A stretch of 64,000 nt of DNA from Roseimaritima sediminicola (GCF_009618275.1 NZ_WIAD01000002.1:236914-300913); one strand, 5' to 3'. Positions 8,023-17,506 are shown, counted from the stretch's first letter. Translations and numbers: made by a program. The notes: a model not told the origin generated them from the sequence alone.

Positions 8023-10743
8023 ATGGCAAAATCCACCGGTAAAGCGTTGGTGATTGTCGAATCGCCCGCCAAGGCGAGAACGATCTCCAAGTTCCTCGGA
8101 AAGAACTACCAAGTGGAAGCCAGCATTGGGCACGTGCGCGACCTGCCTGGCGGCAAGAAGGATGTGCCCGAGAAGTACAAATCGGAAAACTGGGCATACT
8201 TGGGGGTTAACGTCGACGACGGCTTCGAGCCGGTTTACATCGTCCCGGACGAAAAGAAAAAACAGGTCAAGAAACTCAAAGACGCCCTCCGGGACGCCGA
8301 CGAGCTGTACCTGGCGACGGACGAAGACCGCGAGGGAGAAGCGATCAGCTGGCACCTGCAGCAATTGCTCAAACCCAAGGTCCCGGTGCATCGACTGGTC
8401 TTTCACGAGATCACTCGCGAAGCGATCGAGGCGGCCCTGGCTTCGCCGCGCACGATCGACGATGGCCTGGTCGACGCCCAGGAAACCCGCCGTATCCTCG
8501 ACCGCCTGTACGGCTACGACGTGTCGCAGCTGCTGTGGCGCAAGATCGGCCGCGGGCTGTCCGCCGGACGGGTCCAGAGCGTCGCGGTCCGCCTGATCGT
8601 CGAACGCGAACGCGAACGAATGGCCTTCCACGCCGCCACCTACTGGGACCTGGAAGGCATCTTCGAAACGGCCCAGCCGCAGAGTTTTCCGGCCACGCTG
8701 ACGGCCGTCGAGGGCCGCAAGATCCCCACCGGCAAGGACTTCGATCCGGATACGGGACGGCTGAAGAATCCGGACCTGCTGCAGATGAACCAACAGCAGG
8801 CCGAGCAACTGGCCGAGCGGCTGCGCGAGGCGACGTTCACCGTCAGCCGAGTGGACAGCAAACCCTTCACCGAACGCCCCAAAGCACCGTTCACGACCAG
8901 CACCCTGCAGCAGGAAGCCAACCGCAAACTGGGCCTGACCGCTCGCAACGCCATGCGGGCGGCCCAGAAACTTTACGAAAACGGTTACATCACCTACATG
9001 CGTACCGACAGTACCACGCTGTCGGGCGAGGCGGTCAAGGCGGCCCGGGACCTGGTCCGCAGCGAGTACGGCGAGAACTTCCTGCACGGTTCGACACGGA
9101 CCTATGCCAGCAAAGTCAAAAACGCCCAGGAGGCTCACGAGGCGATCCGTCCGGCGGGCACCGTGTTCCGCAAACCCGAATCCCTCCGCGGCGAACTGAA
9201 TCGAGACGAGTTCCGCCTGTACGACTTGATCTGGAAACGCACGGTGGCCTGCCAGATGGCCGACGCCCGTAAGCGCCGCACCACGGTCGTGATCGAGGGT
9301 GGCGATGCGACGTTTCAGACCAGCGGTACCAGCATCGAATTCGAAGGCTTTCTGCGAGCCTACGTCGAGGGCAGCGACGATCCCGAAGCGGAACTGGCCG
9401 ACAAGGAAACCCTGCTGCCCTCGGTCGAACAGGGCCAATCGCTGACGGCCCAGCAACTGAACCCCAAAGACCACACCACCAAACCGCCGGCGCGGTACAG
9501 CGAAGCCGCTCTGACGCGGATCCTGGAAGAGAAGGGCATCGGCCGGCCCAGTACGTACGCCTCGATCATCGAAACGATCCAGGCTCGCGACTACGTCTAC
9601 AAAAAGGGCGGCGCCCTGGTTCCCAGCTGGACCGCCTTCAGCGTGGTTCGCTTGCTGGAGACGCACTTTTCGGCCCTGGTCGATTACGAGTTCACCGCCC
9701 AGATGGAAGACCTGCTCGACGCGATCAGCCGCAAAGAAGCGGAGCGACTGCGGTACCTGCAGCAATTTTATTTCGGCGAACAGGACGGCATCGGGCTGAA
9801 ACCCAAACTGGAAGCCAAGATCGACGAGATCGATCCCCGCGAAACGGCCATGTTCTCGCTCGGCACGCCCGACAGCGGCGAACACCGCGAGGAGGTCTTC
9901 GTTCGCGTCGGTAAATTCGGCCCCTTCCTCCAGCAGGGCGAACGTCGCGGCAGTATCCCCGATGGCTTGCCCCCGGACGAAATGAACCTGGCCAAGGCGC
10001 TGGAGCTGCTGGAATCGTCGTCGCGCGATGACGAACCGCTGGGCATGCACGAGGAAACCGGCAAGCCGATCTACATGAAGGTGGGTCGCTTTGGCCCCTA
10101 CGTCCAACTGGGCGAGAACGACGACGAGGAAAAGAAGAACAAGTCGATCCCCAAAATGGTCGCGCCGGAGAACGTCACGCTGGAGCTGGCCCATCAGCTG
10201 CTCGCCCTGCCGCGAAACCTGGGCCGTTACGACGAACTGGATGCGGACATCGAAGCCAACGACGGCCGCTATGGTCCCTACATCCGCTGCGGCAAAGAAA
10301 CCCGCTCGCTGCCGGCCGGGATGAGCCCCCTGGACGTTAATCGCGATCAAGCCATCGAACTGCTCAAACAACCCAAGACGCGGGGCCGAGCCGCCCCCAA
10401 AGAACCGCTGAAGGTGTTCGACGATCCCTCGCCGGTGAACGAAAACCAGGTGCGCGTCCTGGAAGGTCGCTACGGGCCCTACGTCACCGACGGCGAGACC
10501 AACGCCTCGCTGCCCAAGGGGGCGGTCCCCACCGAATTGACCTTCAACGAAGCCCTCGACCTGTTGGCCGAACGGGCTGCGAAGGCGCCGAAAAAGAAAA
10601 AGAAAAAGAAGAAGGCCGCCAAGAAGAAGGCTGCCAAGAAAAAAGCCGCGAAGAAGAAGACGGGCAAAAAGAAAGCCGCCAAGAAGACGGCGAAAAAGAA
10701 GACCGCGGCGATCAAGAAAAAAGGCGTCCAGAAAAAGCCGTAG
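8023..10743 (+). CDS. topA: DNA topoisomerase I with Lys/Ala-rich C-terminal tail
   Basis: A 906-residue type IA topoisomerase that relaxes negative supercoils. The Toprim domain opens the protein (VIVESPAKARTISKFLG, with DEDREGEA near residue 100). The catalytic tyrosine is Tyr325 in YITYMRTDST, close to its position in E. coli. After the catalytic core come TopA_C repeats rather than tetracysteine zinc fingers: four related segments of the type GRYGPYVQLGE / GRYGPYIRCGKET, at about residues 625-830. The last 50 or so residues are almost only Lys and Ala (KKKKKKAAKKKAAKKK), a histone-H1-like basic tail also known from some actinobacterial topoisomerases. The ATG at 8023 begins the conserved fold; the upstream in-frame extension has no family similarity. 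Confidence 0.97.
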   Translation: MAKSTGKALVIVESPAKARTISKFLGKNYQVEASIGHVRDLPGGKKDVPEKYKSENWAYLGVNVDDGFEPVYIVPDEKKKQVKKLKDALRDADELYLATDEDREGEAISWHLQQLLKPKVPVHRLVFHEITREAIEAALASPRTIDDGLVDAQETRRILDRLYGYDVSQLLWRKIGRGLSAGRVQSVAVRLIVERERERMAFHAATYWDLEGIFETAQPQSFPATLTAVEGRKIPTGKDFDPDTGRLKNPDLLQMNQQQAEQLAERLREATFTVSRVDSKPFTERPKAPFTTSTLQQEANRKLGLTARNAMRAAQKLYENGYITYMRTDSTTLSGEAVKAARDLVRSEYGENFLHGSTRTYASKVKNAQEAHEAIRPAGTVFRKPESLRGELNRDEFRLYDLIWKRTVACQMADARKRRTTVVIEGGDATFQTSGTSIEFEGFLRAYVEGSDDPEAELADKETLLPSVEQGQSLTAQQLNPKDHTTKPPARYSEAALTRILEEKGIGRPSTYASIIETIQARDYVYKKGGALVPSWTAFSVVRLLETHFSALVDYEFTAQMEDLLDAISRKEAERLRYLQQFYFGEQDGIGLKPKLEAKIDEIDPRETAMFSLGTPDSGEHREEVFVRVGKFGPFLQQGERRGSIPDGLPPDEMNLAKALELLESSSRDDEPLGMHEETGKPIYMKVGRFGPYVQLGENDDEEKKNKSIPKMVAPENVTLELAHQLLALPRNLGRYDELDADIEANDGRYGPYIRCGKETRSLPAGMSPLDVNRDQAIELLKQPKTRGRAAPKEPLKVFDDPSPVNENQVRVLEGRYGPYVTDGETNASLPKGAVPTELTFNEALDLLAERAAKAPKKKKKKKKAAKKKAAKKKAAKKKTGKKKAAKKTAKKKTAAIKKKGVQKKP

Positions 10744-10918
10744 CCGAAGTCGCGCGTGCCGTGGACGCGCCGCCCACACCGACCACGCGACCCGCCCGCG
10801 GGTCCGTTTGAAATTTCGACGGCATCGGATATGCTGTCGGCCAAACCCGATCTATCGATCCAGTTCCCTATCGATTCATTTCCATCGAACCTCACTTTGT
10901 TTTCAGGAATTTTATTCT

Positions 10919-11098
10919 ATGGCCGGAACCGAACGTCGCCGTGAACTTCGTCGTCGCCGTCAACGCGTTGTCAAAACGCGCAAAATCCTCGATCGCGTCA
11001 AGAAGGGCAGCATGAGCAAGGACACGGCCGCGCGGAAACTGCGCCGGATGACGACCGGTGCCGACGTGATCATCCAGCGCGAAGGCCTAAACGCCTAG
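10919..11098 (+). CDS. Small arginine/lysine-rich conserved planctomycete protein
   Basis: A 59-residue, very basic protein beginning MAGTERRRELRRRRQRVV and ending ADVIIQREGLNA. Short proteins with this start and a central ARKLRRMT helix recur in planctomycete genomes (a DUF6800-like family, named from memory). The composition suggests nucleic-acid or ribosome binding. Ribosomal protein bS21 was considered, but its motif is not present. It follows topA by 175 bases on the same strand, and a hairpin repeat lies just beyond its stop. Function unknown. Confidence 0.75.
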   Translation: MAGTERRRELRRRRQRVVKTRKILDRVKKGSMSKDTAARKLRRMTTGADVIIQREGLNA

Positions 11099-11120
11099 CG
11101 ATCGGAGGGCGCAGCGGTCG

Positions 11121-11175
11121 CATAGGCTTCCAGCCCGTGAAGACAGACATTCACAGGCTGGAAGCCTATGCCACT
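11121..11175. repeat. Inverted pair of the GCATAGGCTTCCAGCC dispersed repeat
   Basis: Two copies face each other with an 8-base spacer: CATAGGCTTCCAGCC from 11121 and its reverse complement to 11175. They form a strong stem-loop between the convergent ends of the small basic protein gene and nnrE, so it could act as a bidirectional terminator. The same unit occurs at 30123-30276 and 42616-42640. Confidence 0.85.
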
Positions 11176-11178
11176 CGC

Positions 11179-11853
11179 CTAGTGCAGATAGACCGATCGC
11201 AGTAGTTTGCGGGGCACTCCGATCGGGATCACGGTGACGTGGCCGGTCCACTGCTTGGACTCGGGTGATTCGAAGCCGCGTTTGCGAGCGACGAAGGTCA
11301 TCGTCTGATCGGCGCGAAAACATTCGCCCGCGGCCGTGCCGGTATCACAATCGATCCCGCTGGGTAGATCGATCGCAATCCGCAGGGCCGCCGCTCGGTT
11401 GGCTGCCGCAGCCGCCCGGCTGTACGGCTCGCGAAGCGCTCCGTGGGCGCCGGTGCCGACCATCGCGTCCACAATCGCGTCGCTGCGGCCAGCGCGCTCG
11501 AGCAGTTCCTCGAGCCCCTCTTCTTGAACCGACCAGGTGGGGATCTCGGCCGCTTGGGCGATCCGCCAGTTGACCGCCGCGTCGCCGCGCAGTCCGCTCG
11601 GGTCGGTCAACTGGACGATTGCCGGTTCACAGCCCAGCAGCTGCAGGTGACGCGCGATCACGTAGCCGTCGCCGGCGTTGTTTCCGCGGCCAGCCAGGAT
11701 CACCGGATTGCGGCCCCGGACCAGCGGAGCGATCGCTTCGGCGGCGCCGCGTCCGGCGTTCTCCATCAGCACTAGCCCGGACATGCCGTACTGTTCGATG
11801 GCGATTTGGTCGATCTGGCGGACTTGATCCCGCCGCAGCGAAGTCGCAAGCAT
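11179..11853 (-). CDS. nnrE: NAD(P)H-hydrate epimerase (YjeF N-terminal domain)
   Basis: A 224-residue enzyme that epimerises damaged R-NAD(P)HX to the S form so that the dehydratase can repair it. Family marks are SGLVLMENAGRGAAEAI near residue 25, the nucleotide loop GRGNNAGDGYVIARHL near residue 55, DAMVGTGAHGALREPY near 108 and AIDLPSGIDCDTG near 138. The length matches a stand-alone epimerase; the dehydratase domain NnrD, often fused in bacteria, is absent here and must be encoded elsewhere if present. It is a single gene on the minus strand, divergent from the FmdB gene. Confidence 0.93.
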   Translation of the reverse strand: MLATSLRRDQVRQIDQIAIEQYGMSGLVLMENAGRGAAEAIAPLVRGRNPVILAGRGNNAGDGYVIARHLQLLGCEPAIVQLTDPSGLRGDAAVNWRIAQAAEIPTWSVQEEGLEELLERAGRSDAIVDAMVGTGAHGALREPYSRAAAAANRAAALRIAIDLPSGIDCDTGTAAGECFRADQTMTFVARKRGFESPESKQWTGHVTVIPIGVPRKLLRSVYLH

Positions 11854-12057
11854 CGTGATCCATACTCCTGAAAAAAAGCAGCGTGAAACAACACCGTATC
11901 TCCGCCGATTGTTTCGGCTGGAAGCGCGTCATGCAATCGTGGCGAAGTCCTTCCCCGGCGGCCAGTTCGGGGTAGGATGAAGCCGTGGGACGCCGGTCTT
12001 TCCGGATGTTATATTTTTGAAGTTCACGGTATTTAATTTCTCCGGAGCCAAACGCAC

Positions 12058-12282
12058 ATGCCTCTGTACGAGTACGATTGCCAGAGTTGCCAGAAGAGTG
12101 TCGAAGTGTTGCTCAGCCACAGCGAGGAAACGCCCGAGTGCCCCGAGTGCGGCGGGAATCGCCTGGAACGGTTGTTGAGCGTGCCGGCGACGCCCAGCGT
12201 GCGCAGCGGTGCCGCGCTGCCGACCGCCGCACAGGACTGCGGCGCTCCGCGGTGCTGCGGCGGCGGCGGCTGTCAGATGTAA
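12058..12282 (+). CDS. FmdB-family zinc ribbon protein
   Basis: A 74-residue protein with the classical FmdB start MPLYEYDCQSC and two zinc-binding cysteine pairs, CQSC near residue 8 and CPEC near residue 30. A cysteine-rich tail (CCGGGGCQM) is added at the C-terminus. FmdB-type proteins are putative regulatory or adaptor zinc ribbons; the actual role is unknown. The last 10 bases overlap the end of the convergent MATE gene. Confidence 0.9.
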   Translation: MPLYEYDCQSCQKSVEVLLSHSEETPECPECGGNRLERLLSVPATPSVRSGAALPTAAQDCGAPRCCGGGGCQM

Positions 12283-13661
12283 ACTTCGCGGCGATCGATC
12301 ATGTCGATCGTTCGCCAGCGGCCCTGCAAAAAACGCAGCATCATCGCCACGGCCAACATCCAGATCCAAGCCGTGATCATCCACCACCACCAGCGAAGCG
12401 CCTCGCTCGGCGGCTCGAACACATGCCCAATGGTCAGCGCGGCCGCCGAGCAGACGGTGGTCCCGAGCAGCACGAACCAGGTGTCGCCGGCGCCGCGCAG
12501 CGCCCCGGCCAGGATCAGCTGGATGGCGTCGAACAACACGTACATGGCGACGAAGCCCAATAGGCCGCGAGCCAGCTGGAGCGATTGCTGCGAGTCGTCG
12601 CCCAGGTCGGCCATCCGGTACAGCGACAACAACGTGTCGGGGGCAAACAGATACAGCCCCGCCCAGGCCGCCGAATAGATCAGAGCGACCACCAACGCGC
12701 TGCGGACCACACGCTGGGCCAGCTCCGGCCCCGATTCGGTCAGATGCCGTCCCACCAGGACCGAGGCCGCGACCGAGAGCCCCACCAGGGGAATGAAGGC
12801 GATCATATTAAAATTGATCGCCATCGTCGTCGCTCGCAGCGGCAACTCGCCCAGCGAGCCAATCTGCAGGACGATCAACGTAAAACCACCAGCTTCGACC
12901 ACGAACTGCAGGCCGGCCGGCAGCCCGAAGTACAGCAAACGGCGCAGCAGCGGCACGTCCAGCACGCGCCCGCGCACGAAGCCATACACCGACTCGTCGG
13001 CCTGTTGCCAGATCAGCAGCACGAACAGCAACGCCTTGAACCAGAAACTGATCGCGCTGGCGATTCCGGCGCCGACGATGCCCATTTCCGGAAAGGGTCC
13101 GATGCCGAACACCAGGGCCACATCCAGGATCACATTCAGGATGGCCGTGGCGATGCTGCACCACATGATCGTCTGCGTCTGCTCGGTCCCGCTGAAGAAA
13201 CCGCTGAGGGCGGTCTCCAGCACCGACCCCACCGCTCCGACCAATAGGATCCGCAGGTACAGCGATTCCATCGGAATCAAACTTTCCGGCTGGGCGGTGA
13301 CGCGAAACATCCACGGCGCGAGGATGGCGAACAGGACGAACAACGGGATCGTGCCGGCGGTGAACCAAACCGCCTGCCACAGCAAGCGCCCGATCCTCTG
13401 ACGCTGTCCCGTACCCACGTACTGAGCCACAAAGGCGCCGGTCATCGAAGCGATGCCGAACGGCAGACACAGCAGGCTCCAGAACAGGTTGCCCGCGGCC
13501 ATCGATGCGCTCATGGCCGACCCGTCGTACCACAGCAACAGCGTGCGATCGATGAACAAGACCAACGAGAACGTGCCGGTGCTGATCATCAACGGCAGCG
13601 CCACCCGCAGCACCGCGGCGACGCCCGCCGGACCTGTGTACCAATGGCCCATCGTATTCAC
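12273..13661 (-). CDS. MATE-family multidrug/cation efflux transporter
   Basis: A 462-residue inner-membrane protein with about twelve hydrophobic helices in two similar halves. The start GVAAVLRVALPLMISTGTFSLVLFIDR and the stretch LPFGIASMTGAFVAQYVGTGQ are typical of MATE antiporters, which export drugs or metabolites in exchange for Na+ or H+. The second half opens near LPAGLQFVVEAGGFTL. The length matches the family. It is followed closely by nothing on its strand; the rhomboid gene starts about 1 kb upstream and ends three bases before this gene, so the two are probably cotranscribed. The substrate is not predictable. Confidence 0.9.
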   Translation of the reverse strand: MNTMGHWYTGPAGVAAVLRVALPLMISTGTFSLVLFIDRTLLLWYDGSAMSASMAAGNLFWSLLCLPFGIASMTGAFVAQYVGTGQRQRIGRLLWQAVWFTAGTIPLFVLFAILAPWMFRVTAQPESLIPMESLYLRILLVGAVGSVLETALSGFFSGTEQTQTIMWCSIATAILNVILDVALVFGIGPFPEMGIVGAGIASAISFWFKALLFVLLIWQQADESVYGFVRGRVLDVPLLRRLLYFGLPAGLQFVVEAGGFTLIVLQIGSLGELPLRATTMAINFNMIAFIPLVGLSVAASVLVGRHLTESGPELAQRVVRSALVVALIYSAAWAGLYLFAPDTLLSLYRMADLGDDSQQSLQLARGLLGFVAMYVLFDAIQLILAGALRGAGDTWFVLLGTTVCSAAALTIGHVFEPPSEALRWWWWMITAWIWMLAVAMMLRFLQGRWRTIDMIDRREVYI

Positions 13662-13664
13662 ATG

Positions 13665-14669
13665 TTAGAAGCGCAGCTTGACCGCAACGGGAACGGCCAC
13701 GATTCCCGCGACCAGACCTCCGACGTGAGCCGCGTTGGCTACGTTCGGGATGATGGGAGTCATGCACAATAGACCCCAACCCAGAATCAGCAGCACACTG
13801 CTCTGCGGGATCCGAACCGGGTAGGAGGGCTGCATGATCGGACGGATCCACAGGTACCCGAACAACCCGAAGATCACCCCTGACGCCCCCAACTGCAACG
13901 GCGTTCCGCCCAGGGCCGGCGGCGCGAACGCCTGGGCCAGTGTGGCGACCACTCCGGTTACCACCACCAAAACCGCCAGAAACCCGCTGCTGTGCAGCCG
14001 TTCGATCACACCGCCCAGCGAGAACATCATCAACATGTTAAACGCCAGGTGCATGATGCTGCCGTGCAGGAACGCCGGCGTCAGCAAACGCCAGACTTCA
14101 CCCCGACCGATCCGATCCAGCGGATCGCGATTACCCTGTCCGTCGTTGCCGTATTGATAGGCCAAGGGGTCGACCATCATCATGCCGCGAAACAGGCGCA
14201 GGCCAAACGATTGATCGGGCACCACGATGTCGCCGTCGGGCGTTTCCATGACCTGGCCGTTGATCGGCGGATTGCCGAAGCTGGTCACCAACCCGGCCAG
14301 GACGGAAATCACGATCACGGCCATGGTCACCGGGATGGGACGGTTCTGGATGCCCGCGGCGCCACCGGGCATCGCCCCGGCGGGCATCCCGCGTTGCCGA
14401 CGCGCGTGCTGCTTGGCCGCTGCGCTGATCTGCTTGCGAATCTGATTCGCCTCGGCCGTCGCGTCGAAACGGGGATCGTTCGGAGCGGCTCGAAAGTCTT
14501 CCAGAATCCGCCCGGCCGCCTCCATCTGGTCCTCTTCTCGGACCCACAACTCCCACGCGCCGGCCGGCTCGTCCAGGGCGTTGGTGGTGGCGTCGATCCG
14601 CTGCGTCAACAGGTAATCCACCAAACGCCGGGCGGTCGGTTCGTCGGGAAGGGTACCGAGTTTGCGCAT
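13665..14669 (-). CDS. GlpG-type rhomboid intramembrane serine protease
   Basis: A 334-residue membrane protease. The N-terminal 75 residues (TARRLVDYLLTQRID... NDPRF) match the cytoplasmic domain of E. coli GlpG, including the terminal PxDPR-like motif. Six membrane helices follow. The catalytic dyad is visible: Ser263 in GASGVIFGLFGYL and His315 in AAHVGGLVAG. HGSIMHLAFNMLMMFSLGG supplies the conserved HxxxN oxyanion region. A 60-residue insertion between the first two helices contains a charged VMETPDGDIVVPDQ stretch. It ends three bases before the MATE start, suggesting one transcript. Physiological substrates are unknown. Confidence 0.93.
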   Translation of the reverse strand: MRKLGTLPDEPTARRLVDYLLTQRIDATTNALDEPAGAWELWVREEDQMEAAGRILEDFRAAPNDPRFDATAEANQIRKQISAAAKQHARRQRGMPAGAMPGGAAGIQNRPIPVTMAVIVISVLAGLVTSFGNPPINGQVMETPDGDIVVPDQSFGLRLFRGMMMVDPLAYQYGNDGQGNRDPLDRIGRGEVWRLLTPAFLHGSIMHLAFNMLMMFSLGGVIERLHSSGFLAVLVVVTGVVATLAQAFAPPALGGTPLQLGASGVIFGLFGYLWIRPIMQPSYPVRIPQSSVLLILGWGLLCMTPIIPNVANAAHVGGLVAGIVAVPVAVKLRF

Positions 14670-14783
14670 CGATTCACCGGGGAAAAGGTTGCCGAGAGAA
14701 AAAGGTTGCCGAGAAAAACGCGTCGGGAACGAAAGTCAATGGCCAAGCCAGCTTCAGAAAACGTCAGGAAGCATCAGAAAACG

Positions 14784-15569
14784 TCAGGAAGCACCGCGAA
14801 GCGATTCGCGCAGCTGTTCGGCACGGCGATAGTAATCGGCAAAGTCCAGCTCTGCCGCCGCCGCTTCGTCCAGCACGGCGATGCTCTGCGGGTGCAGCTG
14901 CAGGGCCGACGCGGTCACTCGTGCCGACACGGCTCCTTCGATCGCCTCGCGCACCGCGGTCGCTTTCTGCTGGCCGGTCGCCAACATCAAACAGACGCGG
15001 GATTCCAGAATCGTGCCCACGCCCGTCGTGATCGCCAACTGCGGCACGTCGGCTTCGCTGCCGAAGAACCGCGCGTTATCGCGAATGGTTTCGGCGGTCA
15101 GCGATTTTAAACGCGTTCGGCTGGCCAGCGACGAGCCGGGTTCGTTGAAGGCGATGTGGCCGTCGCTGCCAATGCCCAGCAGTTGAATATCGATCCCACC
15201 GGCCGACCGGATCTGTTCCTCGTACTGCTGGCACGTGGCGTCTACGTCCTTGGTCAAACCGTCGGGCAGATGCGTGTTCTCCTGCGGCACATTGATGTGC
15301 TGGAACAGATGCGACTGCATGAAGTACCGATAGCTCTGCGGGTGGTCCGGAGCCAGCCCCAAGTACTCATCCAAATTAAACGTGTGAACTTGCGAGAAAT
15401 CCAGCCCCTCTTCGCGGTGCATTCGCACCAGTTCGTGGTAGCACCGCACGGGCGTGCCACCGGTTGCCAAACCCAACACGGCATTGGGCTTGCGACGGAC
15501 CAGGTCCGCAATTTCCTCAGCCGCACGACGACCGGCTGCCTCGGCGTCCTCGACGATCACAACGCGCAC
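14784..15569 (-). CDS. nagB: Glucosamine-6-phosphate deaminase
   Basis: A 261-residue cytoplasmic enzyme converting glucosamine-6-phosphate to fructose-6-phosphate and ammonia. Family motifs are all present: GLATGGTPVRCYHELV, FNLDEYLGLAPDHPQSY containing the catalytic Asp, and GIGSDGHIAFNEPGSSL. Length is as expected. The start is a GTG at 15569 (reading VRVVIVEDAEAA), with AAGGAAAG eight bases upstream; the frame stays open to 15746 but that part only translates a tandem repeat. It is a single gene, with no nagA or transporter nearby. Confidence 0.95.
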   Translation of the reverse strand: MRVVIVEDAEAAGRRAAEEIADLVRRKPNAVLGLATGGTPVRCYHELVRMHREEGLDFSQVHTFNLDEYLGLAPDHPQSYRYFMQSHLFQHINVPQENTHLPDGLTKDVDATCQQYEEQIRSAGGIDIQLLGIGSDGHIAFNEPGSSLASRTRLKSLTAETIRDNARFFGSEADVPQLAITTGVGTILESRVCLMLATGQQKATAVREAIEGAVSARVTASALQLHPQSIAVLDEAAAAELDFADYYRRAEQLRESLRGAS

Positions 15570-15683
15570 GATTTTCTTTCCTTGCAGAAGGGGGATAGAA
15601 GGGAGAGCAAGATTAATGCTGGAGCGTAAGAGCGTAGCAGAGTTGCGTCGATTCGCGGACCACCCTTGACGCGGCCGCGTCGA

Positions 15684-15800
15684 GCAAAACGCCACCGAGT
15701 GGCCCAAACGCGGCCGGGTAGGGCAAAACGCCACCGAGTGGCCCAAACGCGGCTGGGTAGGGCAAAACCCGGCCGGGTAGGGCCAAACGCGGCCGAGGGG
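15684..15800. repeat. 39-bp tandem repeat upstream of nagB
   Basis: Two full 39-base units (starting 15684 and 15723, GCAAAACGCCACCGAGTGGC...) and two shortened units with the common core CGGCCGGGTAGGGC lie between the divergent nagB and hydrolase-like genes. They contain no gene. The unit is in frame-compatible length (13 codons), which creates a spurious extension of nagB. Confidence 0.8.
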
Positions 15801-15855
15801 CCCCAGACGCGACTGCCTTGCCGGAGGTCGCCGGGTTTTGGTACAGGATCAAACT

Positions 15856-17292
15856 ATGAGTACCGATCCGCCCGCCGACGAAACCGTCCTTTGCATCCAC
15901 GGAACGTTTGCCGCCAACGCGTCCGATCGCGGGCGGGCCTGGTGGCAGCGGGACAGTGCGTTCTGGCAACGGTTCTCGGCTCGTTTGCCCGCCGGTACGC
16001 GTCTGCCGGCGCCCGACACATCCCTGTTTCACTGGTCGGGATCCAACAGCGAGCGGGCCCGAGAACACGCCGCCGCGCGGCTGCTGGAACAATTGCAACA
16101 ACGTGAACGAGCCGGTGAGCGATACCACTTGGTGGGCCACAGTCACGGTGGGTCGCTGATCTGGGCCGCCCTGCGGATGGCTTGCCGCCGCCAGGTGGTC
16201 CTGCACGGTCTCCGCAGCTGGTCGACCGTGGGCACTCCGTTTCTGCACAAACGGTCGCTGCGGCTGTTTCGCTGGACCACCGCCATCCGCTGGTCCGCCG
16301 GGCTGGCCGTGGCCCTGCCGGCCGTTGTCCTGGCTTCCGCTTTGGTGGCTTTCGTCTTCGGCCGAGCTCCGGCGTCCTTGGCTCTGCCAGCCATGGCCGC
16401 GACAGCCATGGTGGTGGTCGGCTGTTTGTACGTGTGCCTGTGCGTGGCTTCGATGATGGCCACGCCGATCCTGGAATCCTGGCAGATACGACGCGATGAA
16501 CAGCTCGATCGCCGCGTGATGCAGCTGTACGGCGATCGCTGGCTGGGGTTGTGGTCGCCCGACGACGAAGCGATCAATGGGCTGCGAGCCACCCTGGATA
16601 TGCCGTTATCTTTTGTAGGACGCTACTCGCCGTCGCCGCAGGTGTTCGCCTCGGACCGCTTGCACGCCCTGGGGCGTCCGCATCAGTGGTTGTTGGGCTG
16701 GAGCTTCAACCTGCTGCTCCAGCCGCTGCTCGATCGCGTTGTCACCGCACAGGTTATCAAGACGTTGCAGGGCAACAATCGCCCGGGCGGCAAAATCGTC
16801 TCGGTCCATCCGTGGCCGGCCGAAAGCATCCTCCGCCGCGACTATCCGCCGCTGCCCGGTTGGCTGTGCGAACGTTTGGTCCAACGAGCCGACCAGGGAG
16901 CACGCAATATGGCGCCGCAGCTGCGCCGCTTGCTGGCCGCTTCGCCCTTGTCGCTCGCCGATCGCCTGGCCACCCAAGTCTCCGGCAGCGAACTGGTTCA
17001 CACCTCGTACTTCGAGCACGAAGACATCGTCAACCTATTGGCCCTGCACATCGCCTGGGCGACCGACGACCGAAACTATTTGCTCCACGCCTCCCAGCGC
17101 TGGCCCCAAGGCGTGATCTGGTTCAGCCGCTTCAAAGCTTCGCTGGGCGTCCGCGTCTCGACCGCTCGCCAGAGCGGAGCTACGTGGGACGTCGCTACGG
17201 TCGACCAGGCCCAGCGACGTCAGGACGAAGTCCGCAAACTGTACGCGGAAATCGAAGACCTGGTCCGCGACGCACCCGGCCGCGCCGCCTGA
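15856..17292 (+). CDS. Alpha/beta-hydrolase-fold membrane protein
   Basis: A 478-residue protein. The N-terminal 110 residues form an alpha/beta-hydrolase core: VLCIHGTFAAN, then the nucleophile elbow HLVGHSHGGSLIW with Ser96. Two membrane segments follow at about residues 137-160 and 172-200 (ALPAVVLASALVAFVF; AATAMVVVGCLYVCLCVA). The C-terminal half is soluble and includes SELVHTSYFEHEDIV, whose His may be the third catalytic residue. Hydrolase-like proteins with inserted helices often act on lipids, but no specific function is recognised. I start at the ATG at 15856 rather than the in-frame codon six positions upstream. Confidence 0.7.
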   Translation: MSTDPPADETVLCIHGTFAANASDRGRAWWQRDSAFWQRFSARLPAGTRLPAPDTSLFHWSGSNSERAREHAAARLLEQLQQRERAGERYHLVGHSHGGSLIWAALRMACRRQVVLHGLRSWSTVGTPFLHKRSLRLFRWTTAIRWSAGLAVALPAVVLASALVAFVFGRAPASLALPAMAATAMVVVGCLYVCLCVASMMATPILESWQIRRDEQLDRRVMQLYGDRWLGLWSPDDEAINGLRATLDMPLSFVGRYSPSPQVFASDRLHALGRPHQWLLGWSFNLLLQPLLDRVVTAQVIKTLQGNNRPGGKIVSVHPWPAESILRRDYPPLPGWLCERLVQRADQGARNMAPQLRRLLAASPLSLADRLATQVSGSELVHTSYFEHEDIVNLLALHIAWATDDRNYLLHASQRWPQGVIWFSRFKASLGVRVSTARQSGATWDVATVDQAQRRQDEVRKLYAEIEDLVRDAPGRAA

Positions 17293-17318
17293 GCCGACGC
17301 AGCACGGCGTCGCCTTTT

Positions 17319-17506
17319 GTCGCCTTTCGCTCCGCCGAAAGTAGCTCCGATAACGTTTACTCTTTCGACGGAGCGAAAGGTGACTCTCTACTTTCGGCGG
17401 AGCGAAAGGTGACTCTCTACTTTCGACGGAGCGAAAGGCGACTCTCTACTTTCGGCGGAGCGAAAGGCGACACTCTACTTTCGGCGGAGCGAAAGGCGAC
17501 TCTCTT
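17319..17506. repeat. 29-bp palindromic tandem repeat, locus 1
   Basis: Five direct units of exactly 29 bases start at 17362, 17391, 17420, 17449 and 17478; each contains CTTTCGNCGGAGCGAAAG, a 6-bp stem with a short loop. An inverted copy lies at 17319-17345, so the whole block can also fold on itself. The 351-base gap between the two plus-strand genes holds nothing else. The same family is present at 38834-38960. Confidence 0.9.

Noticed and set aside
7798..10779. 993-codon minus-strand frame opposite topA
   Set aside because: Shadow frame; topA on the plus strand has full family support.
10919..11098. Ribosomal protein bS21
   Set aside because: Size and basicity fit, but the conserved bS21 start and helix pattern are not present.
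17362..17506. CRISPR array
   Set aside because: The 29-base period is the whole unit; there are no variable spacers, and each unit is itself a small palindrome. No cas gene is in view.
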